Below are positions 8,991-18,239 of a stretch of DNA of 64,000 nt, piece by piece; position 1 is the first letter of the stretch; each line of letters opens with the position of its first letter. A model generated the notes under the pieces. The model worked only from the letters and a program-made list of their open reading frames with translations, ran no database searches and was not told where the DNA came from. Position numbers and translations under genes: made by a program. Source of the stretch: Bacillus sp. AFS055030 (GTDB taxonomy: Bacteria > Bacillota > Bacilli > Bacillales > Bacillaceae_G); the NCBI RefSeq assembly GCF_002574545.1, contig NZ_NUGT01000009.1, forward strand, positions 195,798 through 259,797, in the 5' to 3' direction.

Positions 8991-9034
8991 TTAAAAAAGA
9001 CGTCATAAGTCCACTGACTCTTAGACGCCTATTT
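8991..9034 (-). terminator. Probable terminator of the germination operon
   Basis: On the minus strand GGCGTC pairs with GACGTC (one G-U), with further partial pairing inside, followed by TTTTTT. It is immediately downstream of the GerC-type gene ending at 9036. Confidence 0.55.
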
Positions 9035-9035
9035 T

Positions 9036-10118
9036 TTATTCAACGACACCAGAATGCAGTATATTTACTTTAGCCTTCACTTTTATTTTTACATTCGGAT
9101 ATTGCTTCGTCCACTTTTTCACATCAAAGCCTCTATAATGAGCTTCTAATTTAGATCCAAATCCAAATGGATCGACATTATTTTTCTGTAGAAGCGATAA
9201 AAGTTCCTGACTTTGTTTTTCAAGATCTTTTTCGATAGTCTTTTCTAGTTTGTTTATATTCTTTGGGATCAAAAGTGGTTCTGGACCTGTAAATTCTTGT
9301 ATTCTGGCTTTAATTGAAGTCGAGATGGTAAACTTAGGAATTCCTTTTTTAACTTTTACACCAATTTTAGTTTTCGAATTAATATTATCAATTGCTATAT
9401 ATTCTCCATCAATTTTAAACTGATGTAAGCCTTGTTTATATTTCTCCATGATCGTTTTAAAAATAAAAGCATATTTCCAAGGAATAACCGTAACAACTTT
9501 ATCTTTTTTAAAAATAGCAAGTCCACTTATTTTAACCCGATCTTTATCTATTTTTAACACAGGTAAGTATGGATCCTGCCCTACTTCAAAATATTGATAA
9601 ATAAATGTTGAGAAATCAGTATAAGGCACCGGGCCTTTATCTGAATTATGGATTAGTAGGTCATGTAGAAAAAGTGCTGAATTTTCTTTTTTCAACGGTT
9701 TAAATGATAATAAATCCTCTGTTTCCCCATCGAATATTGCTAATTGTAGTACACTACCAACTGATGGGTCACGGTTAAACGTGTCAACAATCGGAAAAAT
9801 CCCTTTCTTAGCTAACTCTAAACTAAAAGACACAAAACGTAATTGTCCTGATATTAAACGATAGCGTACTTTACTATCTAATCTTTCTCTTATCTTCTTG
9901 ATTGTTTCACCACTTGCAGAAGTTACTTTAAAAATGGACTCCGCATTTGGTCTAAATATAGGAAAAACCGCTGTTCCTCTAAGCATACCTGTCTTGTCTA
10001 AGTCGAATCCAGCTCCTTCAATAAGATTTAACTCATTTACATCTGAAGAAGGAACAAGAGAACAGCCATTTAATAAAATACCTAAACTAACAACGAAAAT
10101 AAGTAGAAAAGTTTTCAT
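9036..10118 (-). CDS. Spore germination lipoprotein, GerC (Ger(x)C) family
   Basis: 360 residues, third subunit of a nutrient germinant receptor in the spore inner membrane. Lipoprotein signal with the lipobox LLNGC (Cys near residue 19) so it should be diacylglyceryl-anchored. The ELNLIEGAGFDLDK opening and the long alpha/beta body with a C-terminal domain around VDPFGFGSKLEAHYRGFD are typical of Ger(x)C proteins. The ATG overlaps the stop of the upstream GerB-type gene by 4 bases (ATGA), indicating translational coupling. The germinant cannot be predicted. Confidence 0.92.
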   Translation of the reverse strand: MKTFLLIFVVSLGILLNGCSLVPSSDVNELNLIEGAGFDLDKTGMLRGTAVFPIFRPNAESIFKVTSASGETIKKIRERLDSKVRYRLISGQLRFVSFSLELAKKGIFPIVDTFNRDPSVGSVLQLAIFDGETEDLLSFKPLKKENSALFLHDLLIHNSDKGPVPYTDFSTFIYQYFEVGQDPYLPVLKIDKDRVKISGLAIFKKDKVVTVIPWKYAFIFKTIMEKYKQGLHQFKIDGEYIAIDNINSKTKIGVKVKKGIPKFTISTSIKARIQEFTGPEPLLIPKNINKLEKTIEKDLEKQSQELLSLLQKNNVDPFGFGSKLEAHYRGFDVKKWTKQYPNVKIKVKAKVNILHSGVVE

Positions 10119-11200
10119 ACAGCTTTCCCTGACTTTTTAAACATATAAATAATTGAAAGAATTGGTATATAAATATAAAAAAGACATAATGAAATTTTAC
10201 TAGTATAATCTGTAAATGAATTGATTTCATTACGCGACTCAAGGAATTGACAAACAATAATAATAACTAGACTTATTATGATTAATACATACTTCTGTTT
10301 CCATTTAAAAATTAATTTTATTCCCCTACTTGAACTCCATAATAATAAAGTTAAGATTGATATGACCTTAATTAAGAATGTAGAAATTAGAATGTATTCA
10401 AACCTTTCTATAAATGGGAATTGAATTAGTTTTGCAATATAGATTCTTGACCAAATGATATGTTCAATTTGTTTTTCGCTTAATAGTAAAAAAGTAGTGA
10501 AAGCAGATAATGTAAAAATCAAAGTTGAAAAGCCGACCCCCCATTGAGCAAACTTTTGACATGAATTTGCATTTCGAATAAATGGAAAAACCATCAGTAA
10601 AATTTCAAACCCTGCCATTGTGTAGTTTGACTGTTTTGCAGACTTCATTAAATCAATAAATGAGTGGTCAAGAATAGGGAATATATTGTCTATATGGATA
10701 TATTTATGTGGCAAATGAAATAGCAAAGTATATAACACTGCAGTGAAGATTCCAGATAAAAAAGCCATACCCACTACTACCCGGAAGCCACCTGATATAA
10801 TGTAATAACATAGCAATAAAATGATTATGCCCAATAGCCATGTTTGAATCGTTGGAAACATCCAAACTTGAATGATTTCGATATATAGCCTTAATACAGA
10901 AATTGCTGCAACTATAAAATACAACAAAATGATTAAACTAAAGAACGAACCGACGATCTTACCAAATAGTTGTGTATGGGCATCAATAATATCACCTTTT
11001 GCATTCGATAATAATTTAAACATAAACCATAAAACCACATGCACAAATACTCCTGCTATTAATACACTAATCCATGCATCATAACCTGCATCTTTTGCGA
11101 TGATCCGTTGGAATCCTAATACACCAACTCCTATTTGAGAACTTGTAATGATAAAAAACAGGAGATATGGTGATACTTGTTGTCTTCTATAATTGGCCAT
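10115..11200 (-). CDS. Spore germination permease-like protein, GerB family
   Basis: About 361 residues, ten hydrophobic segments, APC-superfamily endospore germination permease (GerAB/ArcD-like). In GerAB-type subunits this fold binds the germinant. The start is taken as ATG at 11200 (MANYRRQQVSPYLLFF), preceded by AAAGGAG at 8 bases; the longer TTG form at 11206 has no better site. The QIGVGVLGFQR and GYDAWISVL signatures near residues 20-45 are family hallmarks. It lies between the GerA- and GerC-type genes, 18 bases from the former. Confidence 0.92.
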   Translation of the reverse strand: MANYRRQQVSPYLLFFIITSSQIGVGVLGFQRIIAKDAGYDAWISVLIAGVFVHVVLWFMFKLLSNAKGDIIDAHTQLFGKIVGSFFSLIILLYFIVAAISVLRLYIEIIQVWMFPTIQTWLLGIIILLLCYYIISGGFRVVVGMAFLSGIFTAVLYTLLFHLPHKYIHIDNIFPILDHSFIDLMKSAKQSNYTMAGFEILLMVFPFIRNANSCQKFAQWGVGFSTLIFTLSAFTTFLLLSEKQIEHIIWSRIYIAKLIQFPFIERFEYILISTFLIKVISILTLLLWSSSRGIKLIFKWKQKYVLIIISLVIIIVCQFLESRNEINSFTDYTSKISLCLFYIYIPILSIIYMFKKSGKAV

Positions 11201-11218
11201 GAACAAATCTCCTTTACA

Positions 11219-12706
11219 TTATTCATCAAAATCACTTGGTGGACCAGGTTTTTTTATATCAGTTGTTGACCGAAATAGAGTAGCCGGTCTTAAATTTGTC
11301 GGTCTTTTTTTCTGCATCGAAAATGGCAGCCTGAACCATAAATCATTGAAAGCCGTTTTTCTAAACGGATACGATCCAATATACGGTCTTCCTAAAGAAG
11401 TTAATCTCAGTAAATGAGTCATTAAAAAGATAAAGCCCATAAAGATTCCTAAAAGTCCAATTAGCTGTGCCATTATAATAATCGGAAACTTGATAAACCT
11501 GATTGTATTGTTAAACTTATAAATTGCTGATGTGTAAGAAGCAAGCGTACCTAACCCTACAAAAATTAAAAGAATATTACTTGTTAGCTTTGCTTCAACA
11601 ACCGCTTGACCAATAACGATCCCTCCAACAATACCGAGCGTTTGACCAATTTTTGATGGTAATCGAAGACCAGCTTCTTTAACGAGCTCGATTGTCAGTT
11701 CTAAGAAAAATACCTCTATTATTGGAGGAAACGGCACAGATGCTCTTGAGATAATCAATGATTCAAGAAATCGTGGTGGAATCAATTCGTAATGAAAAGT
11801 CAATATAGCTACGTAAAAAGGTGTAATGAATATTGAAAGAGCAAAACCGAAAATCCTTAGAACACGGAAAAATGTAGCGAGTACCCAATTGACATAATAA
11901 TCTTCCATCGCGATAAAAGTCTCATCAATTAAAGCAGGTGTAAGAAGAACATTTGGAGAACCGTCCACTACAATGGCAATTTTCCCTTCAGTTAATCCAC
12001 CAATTGTCCGATCAAGTCTTTCAGTTGGGATCGATTGTGGGAAAATAGAATGTGAGTTATCCGCGATCATTGACGAAACAAAAGAACTATCCGGAATATG
12101 ATCATATTGAATGTCTTTTAGCCTCTGTCTAACAGTTTCAACATTCTCTTCATCAACAATTCCACTAACATAAATAACAGAAACACCCGTTTTTGATAAA
12201 TTCCCAACTTCAAATTCCTCCACATGAAGGTCAGAAATTGGTAATTTATTTCGAATTAAATTGATGTTTACATCCATATCTTCTACAAATCCAACTTGAG
12301 GACCTAAAGTAGTAGCTTCCATGATCGGTGGACCAATTGTTCTAGATACATTATTCGAAATATTAACAAGTAAACACTCTGTAAAATTATCACCATACTG
12401 AATTGCCGTATAGCCCTTTAGCAGTTTACTTTTGATTTTATAACTATCTGAAGTAATCGTAAGCTGTTGAACTGGAATTTGAGTCATCAATTCCTCAAGA
12501 GTATAATTCTTTGTTAAAAACGGAAGTACTTGATCATGCATGATCTCAGACCTAATTAACGTTCGGTAAAAATAAATACTATAGTAATTATCCTGCTGAA
12601 GATCACTTGAAGTTGTAAATTTAATAAAATCATTTGATTTCGATAATTCATCAAACCAATTTTCAGTTGAGGAATCTTTTTTCATACCATCTTTATAAGT
12701 TCTCAT
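11219..12706 (-). CDS. Spore germination protein, GerA family
   Basis: 495 residues, the largest germinant receptor subunit. A soluble N-terminal region of about 280 residues is followed by a membrane domain with about five helices. Family motifs are DRTIGGLTEGKIAIVVDGSP (about 227-246), ASVPFPPIIEVFFLELTIEL, GLRLPSKIGQTLGIVGGIVIGQAVV and the C-terminal RPYIGSYPF. The C-terminal tail is Lys/Pro-rich and cytosolic. It is the first gene of the A-B-C operon, downstream of a sigma-G-like promoter. Length and order are normal, so the receptor is likely functional. Confidence 0.93.
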   Translation of the reverse strand: MRTYKDGMKKDSSTENWFDELSKSNDFIKFTTSSDLQQDNYYSIYFYRTLIRSEIMHDQVLPFLTKNYTLEELMTQIPVQQLTITSDSYKIKSKLLKGYTAIQYGDNFTECLLVNISNNVSRTIGPPIMEATTLGPQVGFVEDMDVNINLIRNKLPISDLHVEEFEVGNLSKTGVSVIYVSGIVDEENVETVRQRLKDIQYDHIPDSSFVSSMIADNSHSIFPQSIPTERLDRTIGGLTEGKIAIVVDGSPNVLLTPALIDETFIAMEDYYVNWVLATFFRVLRIFGFALSIFITPFYVAILTFHYELIPPRFLESLIISRASVPFPPIIEVFFLELTIELVKEAGLRLPSKIGQTLGIVGGIVIGQAVVEAKLTSNILLIFVGLGTLASYTSAIYKFNNTIRFIKFPIIIMAQLIGLLGIFMGFIFLMTHLLRLTSLGRPYIGSYPFRKTAFNDLWFRLPFSMQKKRPTNLRPATLFRSTTDIKKPGPPSDFDE

Positions 12707-12732
12707 ACCATTCCCCTATTTTGATTTTATTT

Positions 12733-12763
12733 TATCATTTGAAAATAAAATGGAATTTATACT
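12733..12763 (-). promoter_or_regulatory. Candidate sigma-G promoter of the ger operon
   Basis: On the minus strand AGTATA (12763-12758) is followed after 18 bases by AATGATA (12739-12733). This is close to the sigma-G consensus (TGMATA, 17-18, CATNNTA), with one mismatch in each box. It ends 26 bases before the GerA start. Forespore expression by sigma-G is the known mode for germinant receptor operons. The assignment is by eye only. Confidence 0.5.
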
Positions 12764-12807
12764 AAAAAATGGAAGAAACTACATTGTTTAATGAAAGACA
12801 TATGAAA

Positions 12808-12837
12808 AAGCCTTATTCTTTAATTTGAATAAGGCTT
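12808..12837 (-). terminator. Terminator of the ABC exporter operon
   Basis: AAGCCTTATTC (12808-12818) and GAATAAGGCTT (12827-12837) form an 11-bp perfect stem with an 8-base loop. On the minus strand TTTTTC follows. It lies 32 bases past the permease stop. Confidence 0.8.
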
Positions 12838-12869
12838 CTTCGATGAAACTAGTACTTATGATAAACAAC

Positions 12870-13823
12870 TTAAGCTGTTACATCTCGTTTTGAAAATACA
12901 ACTAATGATAATCCTAAGAAAATTACAAAATAGACGAATAACATGATGACTGAAAATGTCATTGTCATCCCTTCAACCAATGGAGTGCCATTGACGTACA
13001 GCATCAAATTTGTATTGGCAAATAAGATAAATTTTGTCCAGTCAAAAAATCCAGCCAAAATAGCTGTTACCGTATTTCCGACTGTTAATAGTAGGATTGA
13101 AATACCGATCGCAATTGTATTGTTTCTAAATACAGTTGAAACCATAAACGCCATCGTAGCAAGCATAAATGTTTCGATGAAGCTCAGTAAGTAAAGCTTC
13201 GCAGAATAGACAAGTCTACTTTGCTCCTCAACATGGCCATCAACATATGCTAAATAAGAAGTATTTCCGTCTCCTGTACCAAATAGTACTAAACCTAATA
13301 GATTTGAAACTAAGAATAAAATAAATAACATTGCAAAACCAAATAGAATACTAGTTATATACTTTGACATAATTATTTTTTTTCTAGAAAACGGACGAAT
13401 TAATAATAGTTTAATCGTACCCCAATTAAATTCACTCGCCACTATATTAGCCGAAACGATAATCGTAAATAGCCCTACTAAAATAATTAAACTTGATGAA
13501 ACATCCATAAAAGTCCAAACATTTGTCTTTTCATCTGGAGAAATATTATGCTCCATTCTGTACTCATTCATTGCAATTGTTTTTTCTAAATATGGTCTTT
13601 GAGGATCCTTTTTACTTAAACTCTTTAATTCTTTTTTATTTTCTGCAGTTTGTATTTGTAGCGTTTGCTTCCAATTTTTATCTGCATTTTGGTCTTTTTT
13701 ATTTTCATTATATTTTACAAATGTCCCCATAACTCCTACAAGTAAAACAATAAGAGCAATCATTACAATTGTACCTGGTCTTTTAATAATCTTTATCCAT
13801 TCATTTTGAATCAATTTTAACAT
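12870..13823 (-). CDS. ABC-2 type transporter permease
   Basis: 317 residues with an N-terminal membrane helix (about 15-37), an extracytoplasmic charged loop to about residue 100, and five more helices. The layout is that of ABC-2 permeases of bacitracin/lantibiotic-type exporters. The typical cytosolic segment FNWGTIKLLLIRPFSRKKI lies near 132-150. It pairs with the ATP-binding gene 65 bases upstream. Ends KRDVTA. The exported substrate is unknown. Confidence 0.85.
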   Translation of the reverse strand: MLKLIQNEWIKIIKRPGTIVMIALIVLLVGVMGTFVKYNENKKDQNADKNWKQTLQIQTAENKKELKSLSKKDPQRPYLEKTIAMNEYRMEHNISPDEKTNVWTFMDVSSSLIILVGLFTIIVSANIVASEFNWGTIKLLLIRPFSRKKIIMSKYITSILFGFAMLFILFLVSNLLGLVLFGTGDGNTSYLAYVDGHVEEQSRLVYSAKLYLLSFIETFMLATMAFMVSTVFRNNTIAIGISILLLTVGNTVTAILAGFFDWTKFILFANTNLMLYVNGTPLVEGMTMTFSVIMLFVYFVIFLGLSLVVFSKRDVTA

Positions 13824-13888
13824 GATTTAAGTTCCTTTCTTTTTGAATTTCTCAAGATACACTAGTTAATGAGACTTCTAAAGATCAG

Positions 13889-14785
13889 TTACACATTCGT
13901 AATTTCTAAGAAACGATCTTCTAGTGTTTTTGCATTTGCCTTAAATCCATATACGCGAATGCGATTTTCTACTAATAGCTCAATTACATTCGGCACATCT
14001 TCTCTCGTTAATTCAATATGTATTTCTCCATCAACTAACTCGGCATTATGTTTAGATAGTACTTTAAGTGCAGTTTCATTATTATTTACTTCAATTGAAT
14101 ATGTTTGGACTTCTTCAGTTGTAAGCTCTGTTACAGTTTGTACATCTATTAACTTACCTTGTTGAATAATACCGATTCGATCACACATCATTTCCATTTC
14201 AGATAATAAGTGACTCGATACAATAATGGCCATTCCTTTTTTCCTCGTAAGAAGCTGCAGGTGATCCCTCATCTCACGAATACCCGCTGGATCTAGTCCA
14301 TTCGTCGGTTCATCAAGAATTAATACTTTTGGGTCATGCAATAAACATTGAGCTAGCCCAAGACGCTGTCTCATACCAAGAGAATACGTTTTAACTTTTT
14401 GACGAATGGCTCCTGTTAAACCAACAAGCTCAACAACTTCATCAATTTTCTCTTTTGTAATATTCTTATTCATTCGAGCATATTGCAGTAAATTATCATA
14501 ACCACTTAGAAATTTATACAACTCTGGATTCTCTACAATTGCCCCTACATTCTTAATTGCATCTTCAAAACTAGTCTTAATGCTATGACCATTAATGACA
14601 ACGTCACCTTCCGAAATATTCATCAATCCAACCATCATCCTGATCGTCGTCGTCTTACCAGCCCCATTTGGACCTAAGAATCCAAAAACTTCACCTTCAA
14701 AAATATCAAAGCTTAAATCAGAAACAATCTTTTTCCCTTTTATTTCCTTTGATAAGTTCTTAATTTGTACAATTGCCTTTTTCAT
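13889..14785 (-). CDS. ABC transporter ATP-binding protein (BcrA/CcmA type)
   Basis: 298 residues. Walker A GPNGAGKTT (residues about 38-46), Q-loop region, signature YSLGMRQRLGL (about 135-145), Walker B VLILDEPTNGLDP (about 155-167), and switch His in SSHLLSEME. The C-terminal extension of about 80 residues is usual for bacitracin-resistance-like exporters. Strong AAGGAGG ribosome site. First gene of a two-gene operon with the permease at 12870; there is no adjacent two-component system. Confidence 0.9.
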   Translation of the reverse strand: MKKAIVQIKNLSKEIKGKKIVSDLSFDIFEGEVFGFLGPNGAGKTTTIRMMVGLMNISEGDVVINGHSIKTSFEDAIKNVGAIVENPELYKFLSGYDNLLQYARMNKNITKEKIDEVVELVGLTGAIRQKVKTYSLGMRQRLGLAQCLLHDPKVLILDEPTNGLDPAGIREMRDHLQLLTRKKGMAIIVSSHLLSEMEMMCDRIGIIQQGKLIDVQTVTELTTEEVQTYSIEVNNNETALKVLSKHNAELVDGEIHIELTREDVPNVIELLVENRIRVYGFKANAKTLEDRFLEITNV

Positions 14786-15297
14786 TTCGTCCTCCTTGTT
14801 TCCAATATTTTCTATATTTCTAATTCTATTTTAACAAAACTAATCAAAGAGCAAAACGGTCTAAAGTCTGAGTTTGTTAAAATTTGGAAGAATTTGTTAC
14901 AGTGATATGAATAATATTACATTATTGATGGTTTTGAGATCTAATTTTGAAATAGTTAAGTTTAGTAGAATATTAATATAGCGTGGATTGTAATCTATTT
15001 GATTTTTGATGAAAGTAACAGTCACTATTAGTATTTTTTTCCTATTTTACTACTACAAAAAAAAGCAGTTTCTCCCTGCTCTAGAACTAGTACTATTCTC
15101 ATATTGATCTTTATTTTAATATGATAAAATCATAACTCGGGGCTTATTTATTTTTTCATGCAAGTTTTTTTAAATTTTCTCAACCCATTCATGTTAAGTG
15201 CCTTTTTTGTGCTCACCAGTTTTAAGTTTTTACTTTCAAAATAAAAAGTTTTAAGTATAATTAAGTAAATTTATACTCGGTTAAAAAATAATAAAAG
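14786..15297. other. Gene-free stretch with an orphan minus-strand terminator
   Basis: No gene longer than a few codons is supportable. An intrinsic-terminator-like structure at 15057-15080 points leftwards and has no obvious gene feeding it, so a short untranslated transcript between about 15082 and 15290 is possible but unproven. Confidence 0.4.
15057..15080 (-). terminator. Orphan intrinsic terminator-like hairpin
   Basis: On the minus strand AGCAG (15080-15076) pairs with CTGCT (15068-15064) around a 7-base loop, followed by eight T. The stem is short but the T-run is long. Confidence 0.45.
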
Positions 15298-15303
15298 GTG
15301 GTA

Positions 15304-15540
15304 ATGATTTTGCAAAAGCCTGTATTAATAGTTGTAACGTCAATTCTAATAGTTTTATTGTTTTTAATCATAAACATATTTGATGTACTTAACTATCCTT
15401 CTCTTATCAGGCAAATAGGTTTTGTATTTTTTACAATGCTATGGATATATGGGATATATCAAAATAGAAAGTCATTATTAAAGATAGGTGCGATGATTTT
15501 CTGTTACTTTTTATTAATGGTTTGGGGCAATATACTCTAA
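15304..15540 (+). CDS. Small two- or three-helix membrane protein
   Basis: About 76-80 residues with three hydrophobic stretches (VLIVVTSILIVLLFLIINIF; IGFVFFTMLWIYGIY; IGAMIFCYFLLMVWG). No family recognised. The start is uncertain: GTG at 15298, ATG at 15304 and TTG at 15310 are all in frame. The GGTGG ribosome site at 15297-15301 is best spaced for the TTG. No terminator is evident downstream and no operon partner. Confidence 0.55.
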   Translation: MILQKPVLIVVTSILIVLLFLIINIFDVLNYPSLIRQIGFVFFTMLWIYGIYQNRKSLLKIGAMIFCYFLLMVWGNIL

Positions 15541-15975
15541 TAAGCTAACACGATAGTATCAACAATCACGTAAGGTTCCTGAGTAAAACAAAGCATGAAT
15601 AGAGTTATGGGAATGATTTTTGACATTATTAAACTAAATAGAGCGCTCTATAAATATTCTAATATAGTTGCAATAAATTCTTACATAAATAGTGGAAAAT
15701 CAGTGAAATATTGGTGTATATTCTGTTAACTTATTTCATTTTTTCCATGTTTAATTACCGTTTTCAAATTACTTTTTTTCCATTAATTGTTACTAAATTC
15801 TGAAAAACGTTCTAAATTTCACTTAACTTTTTCAGAATAAGTTCAAAGTCACTCATTTCTCAATGTATGAAGCAAAATGACAGGAATAAATAAGACTATA
15901 GATTTCAAAGAATGAAAAAAATAGCCTTAACCCTTTAATTCGGGCTAAGGCTATTTTCTAGGAAATGACGTTTGA
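15541..15975. other. Gene-free stretch
   Basis: No gene seen. A perfect 10-bp inverted repeat TTCTGAAAAA (15798-15807) / TTTTTCAGAA (15828-15837) has no T-run and no assigned role. The right end holds the terminator of the DUF2187 gene. Confidence 0.5.
15917..15957 (-). terminator. Terminator of the DUF2187 gene
   Basis: Long stem formed by AATAGCCTTAACCC (about 15920-15933) and GGGCTAAGGCTATT (about 15942-15955) with one A-C mismatch, then T-rich on the minus strand. It is 19 bases past the gene end. Confidence 0.8.
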
Positions 15976-16236
15976 TTAACTTTTTGATATTGGAGCTAAA
16001 ATTTTATATTTTTTATGGCTAATTACAGTATGATCATGTTCGTAATAATGTCTATGGTTACGATCTTTTCTCATATCGACAATTACAGAATTTGAAAGAA
16101 CTTTCGTTACAATTCCTTTTACTAAATTTGGTTTGATTTCTTTTACATTATCCTCTTTTGGCATAAATTCAATCTCGTCACCAGGTCTTACATAATATTT
16201 ATTCATTGTTATGATAGTTTTATTATTTTTGCACAT
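15976..16236 (-). CDS. DUF2187 family protein (YkvS-like)
   Basis: 86 residues. The core YVRPGDEIEFMPKE ... KGIVTKVLSNSVIVDM ... TVISHKKYKIL matches the small DUF2187 family seen in Bacillus YkvS. It is predicted to be an SH3-like beta-barrel, and its function is unknown. This member has an insertion with RKDRNHRHYYEHDH before the last strands, and an N-terminal extension of ten residues before MNKYYV. The ATG at 16236 has AAGGTG 8 bases upstream, so the longer start is preferred. Confidence 0.75.
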   Translation of the reverse strand: MCKNNKTIITMNKYYVRPGDEIEFMPKEDNVKEIKPNLVKGIVTKVLSNSVIVDMRKDRNHRHYYEHDHTVISHKKYKILAPISKS

Positions 16237-16552
16237 ATGTTTATCACCTTTTTATTTCATTTTATTCAATATTACATAAATATCAGAATATTCAAAAGTG
16301 AACTGAATACTAGATTTAATCGTGACGTTGTACCTAAAAATCGAGGGATAAACAGTGCTGGATAACTATTGTTTTTTTCTTTCTGTTAGGATGATTTATT
16401 CGTTTCGTCTCTTACGATGATTGTTTTATTTACTATTCCTAAAGAATGAGTAAAGAAAAAGACTGTAAACAAACACGATTTTCATCGAGTTTATCTACAG
16501 TCTTTGCCCTTTTGAACATTTGGCTTATTCTATGAATGCAAATTTCGAAACA
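16237..16552. other. Gene-free stretch
   Basis: 316 bases without a gene. The left end should hold the promoter of the DUF2187 gene and the right end the terminator of the LacI-type gene. Confidence 0.5.
16458..16505 (-). terminator. Terminator at the end of the ADP-ribosylglycohydrolase operon
   Basis: AAAGACTGTA (16458-16467) pairs with TACAGTCTTT (16496-16505), with AAAC/GTTT pairing inside. On the minus strand it continues with T-rich TTCTTT. It lies 48 bases after the stop of the LacI-type gene, the last gene of the cluster. Confidence 0.75.
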
Positions 16553-17569
16553 TTACCCTTTAGGCAAAAAACCTAAAGTTGATTCTCTTTTAACTAATGC
16601 AACTTCTAGCTGATATTCTTCAGTGTCCTCTGTTCCTTCTATTAAATGAATTAATTTATTAGTTGCAGCGACGCCAATTCGATAGATTGGTTGAACGATT
16701 GTACTCAGTTCAGGTTCTACCATTTCGGCTATTTTAATACCATCGAATCCAATAACGGCGATATCAGTTGGAACTTGTCTATTTAACATTTTTAATGCCT
16801 TTAAAGAGCCAATTGCCATTAAGTCATTGGCAAGAAATATGCCGTCTACTTCTGGATGATCCTCTATCAACTTTTGAGTTAAATGCTTGCCACTTTCCAT
16901 CGCAAAATCTCCTTGATATACAATTGGTTCTTGTAATGGGAAGTATTTTTGCAAAGTATCTAGATATCCACTAAGTCTGTCATTAGCAGGAATAAAAACA
17001 TCGGGACCGCTTATATGAGCGATATTTTTACATCCAAGTTCATATAAATGTTCAACAGCCATTACAGCACCTTTGTAATTATCCACACCTACTGAATTAG
17101 CTGTATGCGTATCGACTGCACGGTCCACTCTAACAAATGGTATTTGCAAATTCTGTAAGCATTTTAGAATCTCTTCATTAAATTCAAATGATGCCAAAAC
17201 AAAACCATCAATATATCTGCTTTGAAATTCCTTCCAAAACATAGGATTTTTTAGATCATCATTATTTGAATTAACTAGAATTAAGCCATACCCTTTTAAC
17301 TTAGCAACTTCTTCAATTGCAACAACCAATTCTGGAAAGAACGGATTTGAAATATCAGGGATAATTAAGGCAATTGTTTTCGATTTTTGTTTCGCAAGTC
17401 CTCTAGCAATCTCGTTTGGTTTATAATCAAGGTTTTCCATAACTACTTTAATTTTTTGTTCAGTTTCGGGACTAATATAACTTACTTTATTTATATATCT
17501 TGATACCGTAGCTACAGAAACACCAGCTTCTTTTGCGACATCTCGAATCGTCGCTTTCTTATTCTTCAC
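16553..17569 (-). CDS. LacI/GalR family transcriptional regulator
   Basis: 338 residues. N-terminal HTH ATIRDVAKEAGVSVATVSRYIN (about 5-26) with the hinge KPNEIARGLAKQKS (about 52-65), then a periplasmic-binding-protein-like effector domain (VIGFDGIKIAEMVEPELSTI near 263-282). GTG start with GGGGAG 9 bases upstream. It is the last gene of the leftward catabolic cluster and the likely repressor binding the TGTAACCGGTTACA palindromes near 27.5 kb. The effector is probably the sugar handled by the pathway. Confidence 0.92.
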   Translation of the reverse strand: MKNKKATIRDVAKEAGVSVATVSRYINKVSYISPETEQKIKVVMENLDYKPNEIARGLAKQKSKTIALIIPDISNPFFPELVVAIEEVAKLKGYGLILVNSNNDDLKNPMFWKEFQSRYIDGFVLASFEFNEEILKCLQNLQIPFVRVDRAVDTHTANSVGVDNYKGAVMAVEHLYELGCKNIAHISGPDVFIPANDRLSGYLDTLQKYFPLQEPIVYQGDFAMESGKHLTQKLIEDHPEVDGIFLANDLMAIGSLKALKMLNRQVPTDIAVIGFDGIKIAEMVEPELSTIVQPIYRIGVAATNKLIHLIEGTEDTEEYQLEVALVKRESTLGFLPKG

Positions 17570-17620
17570 TCGATTGTACTCCCCTAAAATGTAACATATT
17601 TTCTATTATTTATTATCTTC

Positions 17621-18214
17621 TTATTCTGATTCAATTAATCGTTTTACTGTATTAGTAATCGTTAAGCCTTTTAAATGTGGGACACAGAAGCCTTTAATTG
17701 TATCAACACTATCTACCCAACTTTTCGAAATTGATTCTATTCCGTTCATTGCGCCTGCCAATGCTCCTACCATTGCCGGCATACTATCAGCTTGTTTTGG
17801 TAACATAAGTGAAAGCATGATACTCTTTTCAAAATCTCCTTCTGTAGCAAGAATTATAGCATAGGCAACCGCTAAAGTCTCAGGTGCAATATTTCCATAG
17901 TTATAAATAGAGTTGACCAATTGATTATTCCATAGTGGAATTGCAGCAAATCCATCATTATTAGTTGAATCCAAAATTGAAAAAGCTTGGCTAACTTTTC
18001 TACTTAACCATGTATTTTCAGGGATTTGTTTTAAACCTGCGTCAATAATTTCCCTTGGTGAAGCTCCATCAAGAGCAATTGCAATACTAGCAGCCATTGC
18101 CTTTGCAGCATATACTCCATCTTCTGCATTCGTAATAGATGCCATTTTTTCTGCTATTGCTGCAGCTTTTTCTGGATTTCCATTAAACTTGATTGCCCCT
18201 ATAATAAAAGGTAG
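17621..18214 (-). pseudogene. 5'-truncated ADP-ribosylglycohydrolase-like gene
   Basis: Open frame of 198 codons with no proper start; an internal ATG at 18145 has no ribosome site. Upstream of that ATG the frame continues as GAIKFNGNPEKAAAIAEK and then hits TAG inside a hairpin. The readable part resembles the middle and C-terminal region of the neighbouring 18240 protein (IIDAGLKQIPENTW against IIEAGLKEIPEDST). The N-terminal GDxxG and TDDT metal-site region is missing. The C-terminal motif is QADSMPAMVGALAGAMNG in place of WDTD. Probably a deletion remnant, although an expressed fragment cannot be excluded. Confidence 0.7.
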
Positions 18215-18229
18215 CTAAGTGCTACCTTT
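18207..18229 (-). terminator. Hairpin between intact and truncated glycohydrolase genes
   Basis: AAAGGTAGC (18207-18215) and GCTACCTTT (18221-18229) form a perfect 9-bp stem with a 5-base loop; on the minus strand TTTATTATA follows. It lies 11 bases past the stop of the 18240 gene and contains the stop codon that closes the truncated reading frame. Confidence 0.65.
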
Positions 18230-18239
18230 CATAAACTCC

